In this document: positions 29,901 to 41,900 of the stretch, piece by piece
Position numbering within the stretch: position 1 is the first letter of the stretch
Layout of the letters: every line of letters begins with the position of its first letter
DNA from: CAYLJJ01 sp964384025
GTDB taxonomy: Bacteria; Myxococcota_A; Bradymonadia; UBA7976; UBA1532
Length of the DNA: 44,942 bases
Reading direction: 5' to 3'
Assembly: GCA_964384025.1 (NCBI GenBank)
Contig: CAYLJJ010000054.1
Location: 1-44,942, forward strand
The notes under the pieces: generated by a model
What the model was told of the DNA's origin: nothing
The model's input: only the letters and a program-made list of their open reading frames with translations
The model's database searches: none
Position numbers and translations under genes: made by a program

Positions 29901-32900
29901 AGCCAGACCGTGATGCTGAAATCTTGTAGACCAAAGTGTCCACGCTCTGGGCTCTCAAGGTACTGCTCGCCCGCCATCACCACCGCCTGACCTACAGGTC
30001 CAGCGGCATAGCTCACACCATGGGCTTCAGCGTGATGGTTTAAAGAGGAGTCCAGACCATTGCCCTCAAAACGCCACCAAGCCAAGAGGCCCTCTGGACA
30101 CTCCTGCCCCTGGCAGAGTTGAGGCTCTTGAGGGGTCAAACTGCCGATCCAAAGATCACCCAGGACGACGTTCTGAGGTGTTAGACCGCCATGTACGAGG
30201 AGTTGATTGTTCTCTTCAAGGAAGACGCCGACAGCCAGAGAGCGAGCAGAAGGACCAGAGATATCAAGCTCTGTCCAGGAGCCTGCCTCCAGATCAAAGG
30301 CCCAGGTGTCATTGCTGACCACCCCACCCAAGTTGCCTCCAAAGAGGAGCAGGCGATGACCTACAGAGTCATAGACCAACACGCTGTCTGAACGCGCCGC
30401 TGGACCTCCGCCTACGGCGAGCTGCTGCCAAGTCAAAGTCTCCAGATCCAAAACCCAGAGATCCGCGAGGAGGTTCTGTACTCCTGGATCTTGGCGCCCA
30501 CCAAAGACATAGAGTTTCTGATCGACGACCACAGAGGCGTGGGCACCACGGCCTACAGGCGATTCTCCTTGAGCGTTCAGGACCTCCCAGCTTTGATCCT
30601 GGGGGTTGTAGCGCATCAGCCCAGCAGCGGGAGGGACGCCAAACTCTGTCAGGCCGCCGTAGAGATAGAGCATCCCATCGTGAGCAGCGTAATCGAGGCT
30701 CGCGCCTTGACGTGAACCGATTTGCTCTTGAGCTACCAGTTCTTGAGTCCAATCACCGCTGCCAAAGTCGAAGCTCCAAACGTCTCCAAAGATCGCATCT
30801 ACCAAGTTGCTTCCACCCAAAATCAATATGCGATCTTGTTCAGGCAGGTAACTCATAGCGTGAAATGCGCGGGGCAGAGGCTGAGGAATGGGATCGTTTA
30901 GGTCTCTCCAGCTTAGTTCATCTAGGTTGAGTGCTCGAAGATCGCCGATAAGGTTCAGGTTCTCTGCTACACCACCGAAAATGACGACTTCATTACTTGC
31001 CGTTCTGAGCACACCGTTATGACCCGCTCGGAACAGTGGATCAACACCTTCCACTGGGAACCAACCGCCATTATCGATAAATTCGAATCTAATTCCATTG
31101 GAGTGTATTCCTCCAACGAGAACGACAATATTACCGCTAGATCCATCTATAGGTATGCGAACTTTTAGTTGATTCTCGCTGATTTCAATAATAGGCAGCT
31201 CGACTCCAGCAAGGAGAACGCGAGTTTGAGATGGGTCAAAAGGTCCACCATCGATAACGACATCAACACCTGCTCTTCCAGAATCTGGAGTTATATCAGC
31301 CAGATTCGGACGACCTCTTACAACAAAATCAACGGGGCTTGTAGTTGTACTATTACCGCTGATGATAGCGACTGGACCACTCAATCCTACAGCTCCAGCG
31401 GGTACTCTGATTCGAACAGCTTCTGGAGACCATTCGAGAATCTCTGCCGGTATACCAGCAACGAATGCCTCTATATTTCCACCTGGAACATGTAGATTCT
31501 GGCCATTGATAACCAGCTGGCTACCAACGAAGCCTGTGTTAGAACTCAGCGACTCGATGGTTGGTCCATTAATCTCAGCACCTGTGCCAAATGATAGCTC
31601 TCCCTCTAGAACTCCTTGACCACGAGAATCGGTTACTCCATCACCCCAGCTCACAGTATATGCGCTGAACGCTTCCAGATTTTGCTGAGGTATCAAGATC
31701 TGATTTTGACCACCAGCTCCTATGGAGCGATCTATAGCGATGGGATGACCCGCGCTCATGCTCAGGCCCCCTTCTGCTACATTGACAGGCTCACTGAAGA
31801 TCAGCAAAACCCCGGAGTTAAGAGCAACATCTTGCTCTCCATTGGCTGGAAAGCTCTGAACTAGGAAGGGAGGAAGATCTAGAACGCGGCCTTGTCCACC
31901 ATCAACGACGATGATATTTCCTGTTTCAGGATCAATATCGACTGAAACATCATTACTGACGCTTTCGTTAACGCTTATCAATACGGGATTGCTTGGATCG
32001 GTCACGTTATAAACGAGGATGCGACCGTCTCCATCCACGACGACCATCACACCATCATTAACCACGAGTTGCTGGATATTGAGAACATCGACAATCTCAT
32101 GCACCACCACGGGGTTCGCTGGATCGGAGACATCAGAGATTACGATCCCACGGCCCTGAATGGCGACAAAGATATACTCACCATCGCGGACAATGTCGCC
32201 GATCACCTCGCCCTCTTCTAGAACAGGCTCGTTTGGAGCGCCGATCTCAGCTCCTTCAAAGAGCGTTGCGATCTCCAAAGCGTTGAGCGCTCGAGACCAG
32301 AGCGAAATTTCATCCTCAGCACCCAACAGATCCCAGAAAGGATTGCCCGAGTTGTTCCAAGCACCCATGCGAAGCGGGAAGCCGTTGTCGTTAATATCCG
32401 TATCATTGGCGATGGGAGCCCCCAGAGGAGCACCATCAACATAAAGCTGAACCTCTCCACCACTGCGGGTCGCTGCCACCTGATGCCAAACACCCTCGTC
32501 AGGAGTCCAAGGTCGAGCAAGACGGATAACTGAAGTGTTCTGGCCTGTCAGACTGACCATCAGGACTAAGCCATTATTGGGCTCATAAACCAGCATCCAA
32601 CTGCTGTCACCATCATTGGCTTGACCCCAAGTTCCGACGATGTGTCGCTGATTGGCATTGCTATCAAACCGCACCCAAGCGACAACACTGAAATCACCTG
32701 CACCAAAGTTCAGGCTCGGATCGTATGGGACCTCAATCCAGTCATTGTCTCCATCATATACAGCGTGTTGTCCCAAGGGACCATCAGCGCCATTTGAGGT
32801 ATTACCTACTGCGCTACCGTGATGACCATTTCCTGATCTATCAACGACTTCACCCGGAGTACCATCATATCCACCATCTTCGAAACTCCAGTGGGCAATA

Positions 32901-35900
32901 AGACCCCCAGCAGGTATGCCACCATTTCCCTCTGCAGTTCCTAAGGGCAAAACGCCCTGGCTTTGAGGATTGCTGGGGTCGCTGGCGTCAAAAATCTCGA
33001 CACGACCATCGGTATAGACCACCGTGACCACGCCATCATGGACCACGATGTCTACGATCTCAGCTTGGGTAACGATGACTCCCTGTTCTACTAGAACACC
33101 GCCAGGGCCAAAACCCATGATGATGATTCGGTCACCATCTACGATAAAGAGGTGCTCGCCATCCCAGTTGAGTTGGCGTACATCCACACCTTCAACCTCT
33201 TCTATATGCGTGATTTGCGCTGCACTTGGATTAGAGATATCCACCACAGCCACGCCATGAGGACCAAGAGCCAAGATGGCTTGTCCTGTGAGTGGATCGA
33301 TGACGATGTCATGTACCGGTCCAGGGGTGGAAATACGCTGTATCTCTACGGGATTGTTTGGATCCAAGAGGTCATAGATGATCACGCCATCAGGAGTAGG
33401 TAGATAGCCAAAGTTTCCTTCGATGACCAGATCACCATGATCAAAGGGGATCTCAAATTCAGCCACAGGTTCAGCCTGAGGAGCGCCTGCGATATCGATG
33501 ATGCTGAAGTTGCTCTGCGCCGCTTCGACGAGGTGTTGGCCGTTGAGATCTTGGATGCCAACCTGAGCGCTGAGGCTGAAGAGAGCCCCATCTTCTAGGA
33601 GTTCATTGGGCTGGAAGTTCACCCGGTTGCCTTCAGTAAAGAGGATACCTGCGACAGGGCCTTGAGGACCCAAAAGCTGTAGTTCTCCCGCTTGAACATG
33701 AACTGGTTCCGAGAAGAGGACCCAAGGTTGAATATTGGCTGGTAAGTCTTGGCTCCCATGAGGTGGGAAGAATCCCAGGACCTTTGGAGGTAGATCGAGG
33801 ATACTGATCCCTCCATCCCTACGAATAATCACTACATTACGATTGCCCTCCTCCAGTCTGAAGGCGCGCAATATATCACCGAGGCCATGGCGCTCACCCA
33901 TCAGCTGGAGGACTCCATTTATGAACATCCAGATCTGGACAGTTCCATCCTCAGTGACAACGATGAGCTGTTCGTCAGAACCTGACAGCATACGAACACC
34001 GGCGGGTAACTCCTCGAAGATCACGGGAGCGCCCAAGCTGCCATCCCCTAGGATCTCAATCATCTGTACAGGTTGACCCTCTACAAGCAGATAGATGTGA
34101 TCACCGATGAGGCGCACAGAGCTGGGCTTATCACCCACATCCACAACCCCCAAAACACGATAGTCGACAGGATCAAGATGGAGCACCCGGCCATCAGCCA
34201 GGACAACCACCATCCGTCCTCCCTCCCAGATCACATGAAGGACACTGCTGCCAAGGGCCTCTCCAACACGTAAAACCTCAGGGCTGTTTACATCTCGGAG
34301 ATCCAGAGTGACGACGAGAACGCCGATGCCCACATGGAGCACTCCGTCTGCATCTAAAGCCAAATCAGAGACACGACCAGGTTGCTCAAGGCTTTGGGTC
34401 AGGAGCAGTTGAGGATTAACCGGATCTTGGAGGTCAAAAACCAGAATCTCTCGACCCGCTGCGATGTAGAGCCTCCCTTCACCTGGGTTGATGATCATCG
34501 ATCCACAAGTACCGCCAATATCCAGGACCTTGAGGAGTTCTGGTTGACCGCTGGAGAGATCGAAGATCTGTAAACCACCCTCCTCATCACAGGCAAAGGC
34601 GTGGGCTCCAAAGACCACGACCTGGGCACCTGGGCCGGGAGCCTTGGCTGTTGTGAAGCTGCTCCAAAGGTTCCGATTCGGGCTCAGGGTGCTGCCACCG
34701 AGATCCTCCACTGTGGGATAGATCACATAGCTGTGTTCGCTCAATGGGATCAGATCTCCATCGGGGATCAGGGTGACTTGTACTCCCTCGACGTTGAGGC
34801 TGAAGCCCAGGGGAACTCCCCCGTTCTCCAGGGCAAAGTCTCCCAACTCTGCGACTACAGGTTCAGAGAAGAGCAGCTGGATCTGCTCTGAGATCTCGAT
34901 TCCATCGCTGCCATCAGCGGGGGTCATAGAGGTCAGATAGGGGGGCAACTCCAGGAAGGTATAACCCGTGTTGTTAAGAAGCAGGAGGCGTCCGCCCAAG
35001 AAGATGACAAAACGCGTTCCCTGAACACCTTGATGGATAACAACCCGTCGCAGTTGAGGCAGGTCACCGATGAGGATCTGGGCATGGACCTCTAAGATGC
35101 CTCCCTGATAGAGCACAACGAGGCGACCTTCATGGCCCCAGAAGCGCAGGAGATCTTGACGCCCACCGTCCAGGAGTTGGACAGGTCCAAAATTTCCATC
35201 AGCCAAGATGTCGAGCCAATATACAGGCTGGCCTCGGAAGCCAACATAGACGCGTCCATCTGAGGTCCAGAAGCCGACGACATCATCTCCCAGATCCTGG
35301 AAAGTCACCAAGCTGAGATCTGAGGAGCTCAAACTCAAGAGCCGACCATCGCTGAGGAGAGCGACCACATAGTTTCCAGCGGTCCCAAGGCGGCTCACGG
35401 GGAAGCCAAAGGAATCGGAGAGCAGGAGGCGACCGATCGCTCCCAAATCTGAGAAGTCATAGATGGCGACTCGATCACCGATACCTACATGCAGGCGACC
35501 ATCGAGGCTGACGTGGATGGCACCAATGCTTCCATCCAGGCCCAGATCGTGGAGCATCAAGAATCCAGGCAGCTGCGGTGAGCTGAGGTCGTAGACTCCG
35601 ATATGACCACCCAGGCCGATATAGAGTCGCTCCAGAGCTGGATCCAGACCCAAGCCCTGACAGGGTTCATCTAATTCCAACTCAGATGCAACGACAGGAT
35701 TTTCAGGATCGCTGAGGTCGAGGATCTGTAAGAAGCCCGCTTCAGTGCAGCTGTAGCCCATCTCACCAAAGATGACCATGTCTAAAGGAATATTGCCGAG
35801 TCCAGTAGTAAAGATCCCACTGGTCTGAACAGGGGGAACCAAGGTGAGAGCATTATCCAAAGAGCGCACTCCAGGCTCTACGACGAATCGATAGCTGGAC

Positions 35901-38900
35901 TCTCCTCCAAGATCCTCTACAGGAGTAATCAGAGCGGCGCTTCCTTCAGCTTCGAGGCTGAGATCAAAGTCGATGCGCTCACCCATACCATTCAGTAGAT
36001 AGATTTGCTGATCATCAGCCTGGATCGCCTCAGAGAAGACAACCTGTGGTCTTACGCGGATAGAGATCCCCTCATCGCCCTCACCAGGCAGGAGCGCGGT
36101 AATAAAGGGTGGGACATCCTGGCTATCGTAGACGCCGTTTTGTTGAACCAGAATCCGACCATCCCAATAGAGTATGAAGCGCATATTGGGGAGATCTTGG
36201 CGTCGAAGAACACGCTGAAGCGTCCAGGCTGCGCCGTTACGAACACGTGTCCAGATCTCAGCCTGACCGCCAGGGTAGATCAGGACAAGATGATCACCCG
36301 TGCCCCAGAGTCCAAGCAGCTCAAGGCCACTCTCCTCCAGGATGCCTAAGTTGAGGAGTTGCCCTTCAAAGTCGAGACTAAAGACCCGCACAGGCTGGCC
36401 GCGATAGCCAACATAGACGCGATCATTGATAACCCAGAGAGAAATTGGGTCGAGGCTGCCTTCAAAGTTGGAGATCTGCTCTAGGCCCCCTGCACTCAGG
36501 CTGACGACGTGGCCATCATCCAAGAGACCCACGAGGACGCCATCAGCGAAGCGCAGGCGGATGAAGGGACGCTCGTAGGGCTCGGCCTGGACCCGTAGGC
36601 TGCGGATCCCCATGAGGTTACTGAAGTCCAAGAGATGAACCGTCCCACCTACACTGCTATAAACTCGATGCTCAGGACCAATGGCCAGGGTGTCTACTTG
36701 ACCAGGCAGTTCATGGACCAGGAGCCGTGTTGGAGCCCTGGGATCGCTCAGCTCAAAGAGGGCGATCCCCTGGCCTCGGCTGATATAGAGGCGACCTCCC
36801 TCCAGACCCAGATCGGTACAGGGGGCGTCTAGAGCCAGTTCAGCGAGCTTAGCCGGATCTTCAGGTGCGCTGAGATCCAGGATATGCAGCTCGCCCAGAT
36901 CGGTGCAGGCGTAACCTGTGTCCTCATAAATCACCATCACCCGAGGGGTATTACCCAAACCTGTCGTAAACTCATTGCTGATCTCTTGAGCTGGGCTCAG
37001 GCTTTGGCCGCCTAGATCTTCAACTCCCGGATCAACGCGCAACAGATACTCTGTCTCACCCAGGAGATCATCCTGGGGGATCAGAGTCACCAAAGGACCA
37101 TCCAGATCCAGGGTAGCGGCCACAGCAGCGCCTCCCTGGCTGAGGGAGATCTGAGCACCAGCCACCTGGACAGGCTCAGAGAAGATCAGCTGAGGTCGAA
37201 CACGAACAGAGATCCCATCACTGTTGTTTCCAGGCAGGATCGCCAAGAGATAGGGGGGGAGATCTAAGGCTTCAAAGTCCGCTCCACGAGCGGCGATGGC
37301 AGAGCCTTCATCCAAAATCACTACGAAAGCGGCGTCATGATCTGCGCTGACAAAGACACGTCGTAAAACAATCTGTCCACCTTGGTTTAGCTCAGCATAG
37401 ATCTCAGTAGAGCCATCCTCATAGAGGACCACGAGGCGATCATCCTGACCCCAGAAGAGGCGTAGGCCTTCTCGACCATCCTCTAAAACCACCGCTTCGC
37501 CCAAGAACCCATCTGGACCCAGGGTGATCACCTGAACGGGTTGACCACGGAAGCCAACATAGGCTCGACCTTCAGAAGCCCAGAGAGAAACTGGATCTTC
37601 TCCTAAATCCCGTAGGTTCAGAAGTGCTAAACTTTGAAGATCTAGAACCGCAAGACGACCATCTTCTAAGAGGACCAACAGATAATCATCTGATACAGCC
37701 AAGTGACTTACGATGCGATCAAAATCACTGCCCAACTGTCGAACCAATTGCACAGCATTCGGGTCCAAGAAATCCAAGACCATGACTTGACCACCAACGC
37801 CAACATAAACCAAATGATCTGGACCAATGACAATAGCTGTCGTAAGACCGGAGAGAGGGTGTAGAACTAGATGTGTTGGGGAACGTGGCGTATCAAGATC
37901 GTAGAGATTAACCCCTTCACCTCCCGTCACATAGAGACGGTCTCCATCCAAAGCCAGATCGTGACAGGCAGTATCCAAATCGATAGCGCCGTGGATGGTG
38001 GGTGCTTGGGTGTTGCTTAGATTCAGAATTCGTAGAGCACCCGTGCGAGTACAGACATAGCCAGTATCTCCATAGACTACAAAGGCACGGGGAGTATCTC
38101 CCAGTCCTGTAGAGAACTCCACACTCATCAGCACATCGGGGCTCAGACGCAGCCCAGCTCGGCTTAAGATCCCAGGGCGAATCAGGAGACTGTAGTTGCT
38201 CTCTCCGATCAGAGGGCTCTCAGGTCTCAGGATCGCTTCATTACCATCCACCACAAACTGCGCTGCTACTGGTTGGCCCTCCTGCTCCAAGGCCAGGAGA
38301 CCCTCAGCGATCTCCACCGGCTCCGAGAAGGTCACGCGGGGGTGAGTATTGACCTGAACACCCTCAAGGGGCAGATGAATCTCTCGTACATAAGGGGGCA
38401 GATCCAGATGGCGGTAAGCACCACCGCGAGCGTAGATGAGCGCTCCACCCAGAGAGATGAGATGCTCAACTCCGACCTGATCGCCCACCCAAACTCGGCG
38501 CAAGCTGGGAACACCATCGCGATAGAGGATCGCATAAAGCTCAACACCATCCGCATAGATCACAAAGAGCTGCTCTCCCCAACCATAGAAAAAGCGCAGA
38601 CCGGGGTGACTCTCAACGAGATCAGCTGGGGCAGCAAAACTGCCATCTCCGTTGATCAACACGCTCTGAACTTGACCGTCCAGGTAGCCTACATAGGCGT
38701 AGCCTTGGGCTGACCAAAGCGCTACTGGATTGTCTCCTAGATCCTGGCGAACCACCTCAGCGAGATCAGCCCAAGAGAGGCTGATGAGGTTTCCATCAGC
38801 CAAAAGCGCGATCACCAAGTCCTGATGGAAGCTCAGGTGTCGAACCACATCCCCCAGCGGCTCACTGAGCCTCAGCTGGTTTGGGTTGTGAGGATCGTTG

Positions 38901-41900
38901 AAATCGAAGAGGCGGACACGATCTCCAGTCGTAGCGATAAGCAGATGATCGTTCCCGGCTGCCAGAGCCCAAACATCACCGCCCAAGTCCTGCAAGATGA
39001 TGCGTAGAGGCTGCTCTGGATTGTTCAGGTCATAGATCCCCAAACCTCCAGCTCCCATCGCTACATAGAGCCAAGCTCGATCTGGATCGACTAAGAGATC
39101 TTGGCAGTTTTCAATCTCACCAATCTCCGAGAGCACCATAGGAGACTCAGGGATCCCCAGACCAAGGACTTGGAGGTTGCCCGTAGCCGCACAGCTGTAA
39201 CCGTAGTCACCAAAGCGAGCCATAGCGCGTACTTGACCTGGGCCTGCTCCTGTTCTGAAGCTGCTGTCTACCGCTTCGGCGGGGCTTAGAGGCTGTCCGC
39301 TCAGATCTTGAACGCCAGGGTCCAGGTGTAGAGAATATTCACTGTTGAGTGCAAACTCCGCTGTAGGGACAAGGGTCGCCAAGTTTCCTTCAACTTCCAA
39401 CTCAAACTCTGCTAAGCCTTCAGGACCCGTTAAGCTGATCTCTCCCGCCTCTATCTCCACTGCCTCAGAGAAGAGCAGCTGAGGTTGCTGATTGCTGGGT
39501 ACTCCCTCAGCACCATGTGCAGGGTTGATGGAGATCAGATAGGGGGGCAAATCGACCAATCCATAGAGTCCAGCGGGCCGTAACAAGAAGACTACATTTG
39601 TCATCAAGACAGGCAGGCGCGTGCTGCCGTTTTCATCAAGGGCCAACACCTGTTGGAACTGATAATCATCAGCTCCTCGAACATGCAACCAGATCTCCAG
39701 GCGGCCACCTTGATAAAGGATGATCAGGCGATCCCCAAACCCAGCAAAGCTGATCAGTCGGGTCTGTTCTGGGTCTAGATCGGCGGCGGCTCCAAAGAAA
39801 CCATTCGCCTGAAGAACGAGGACCTGAACTGGTGCTCCTCGGTAACCGACGTAGATTCGATCTTCAATGCGGTGGAGTGAGACCGGATTATCACCAGGCT
39901 TGATCGTATTAACGAGGCTCCAATCTTCAAGGCTGATGCTGGTGAGAGTTCCATCTTGAAGGAGAGCCAACAGATAGTGTGGACCTGCCGCTAAGTTTAC
40001 GATGTTGCCGGGCAATTCAGCAGAGCTTTGGAGCTGAATTACATCATGGGGATTGCTAAAGTCTAGGAGATAAATTCGCTTCCCTACTGCAGCGTAGATG
40101 TGATGATTTCCTAGAAGAGATAGAGCGTTTGTGCTACCAAACTCATCAAAAAGATAGCGTACAACAAAGACAGGGTGTATAGGGTCTGAAATATCAAAAA
40201 CCATTATCCCATTGTAGGACAAAGCTACATAGAGTCGAGCAGCATCTTCATCAACGACTAGGTCAAAACAAGTTCCAGGTAAACTTTGAGTATGAGTTAC
40301 AGTTGGGTTGTTTGAGTTTGACAAATCCATGATATGGAGTTTATCTGAACGTCCACAAGCATAGCCTTGGTTGTTATAGAGGGCCAGCTTATCAACACCT
40401 TCCAGATCATTATTGGAGCCAAGCTCAACAGGGTTGCCTACAAACTCTCCTGTCTGGAAACCCAACTTCATGGGCTCGGCCTGATGCAGGCTCTGCTCTT
40501 GACGATCTCGCCAACTTGTCCCCAAAGTCAGGGTGTAGCTGGATTCAGGTTCAAGATTCTCGTTTGGGTTGAGGAACACACAGTTTTCTTGGGTGTTGCT
40601 CTCTTCGAGGGTGGCAGCTACAGGCTCAGGTTCAGGCTCTGCGGGAGAACCAAAGCCTAGGCCCATCACCTGCTGTTGAGGCACCTCTTCGGGTGGAGGA
40701 GCAGTTACTGGCTCTGAGAAGCAGGTCTTCAGAGGCAGATCTGGAGCCAGCTCATCTCCACCAATGGTGCTGCTTTCAACCACAAAGGGGAGCACATTAA
40801 AGATTCGATAACCCGCGATATGGCCATAGAGCAGCACACCCAGGGGGCCTACCGCGACAGCTGTTGCTCGAGGCAGCTCCTTGAAAGAGCTGAGGAAGAT
40901 CAGCTCCCATTCTGAGCTGAAATGAACACCAAATTGGCGATGTACCCAAGCGTAGAGGGCGACAGTTCCTGTCCCATAGGTGACTACAATCACCGCGCCT
41001 CGCATCGCGAAGTGGATGATATCTTCGCCGTAACGTAGAACCCGGCGCCAACCCTCAAAGCCACCATCTGTCAGGAGAGAGAGTCGATAGACCCCTTTCT
41101 CTGTATAAGCCACATGTAGTTCGCTTCCCAAGAGCGCTAGGCCCCTGGGTCCATCAAAACCAAGTTGCGTTGTGATGGCTTCTTCAGGTTGATAACGATC
41201 CAAACTTATAACTGAACCATTTGTAAGCAATGCATATATATAGTCTTGCCACCATTTGATGTGTAATACAGCACCACTGAGACGCTGGCTGCTGTGGACA
41301 ATCCGCAGGTTTGTAGGTAGGGTTACATCAATAACCACAATTCGCAAACCGACTGACACATAAACCCATGCATTGGTCGAATCATAAGCCAATGCAGTTG
41401 CTTCGCCCAAGTAATCATCACGGAATGAGAAATTGTTGAGGGGGAGAGGAGAAGCTTTAGAAACATCAACTATGATCATCCCAGCTGCTCCAGCAGCAAC
41501 ATAGAGGAGCTGCCGCTGCTCATCAGCATCTAGAGCCAGACAGGGACCATCGAGATCCATATCTTCGCCAACGCCAGGATTTTCAGGATCACTGAGATCA
41601 ATGCTGCGCAGGCGACCATCATCCATGCAGAAATAACCACGAGAACCAACGGTGATCATATCAAGAGGAGTCCCGTTGAGATCTTCATCGTGTAGGGGGT
41701 CTAAATCTGTAGGCTCCTCTTCAATCGGCTCATCAAGAGGATCACCCATACGACAAAAGCCTGCCTGCTCATCGCAGTAGGCTCCGCGTTCTTCGCACTC
41801 ATCATCGCTCAGGCAGGGATAACGGCAATAACTTCCGTCAGGATTGGCATCATCGACAACCCGACACTCTAAGCCGATGGGACACTCATCATCTCCTCCG

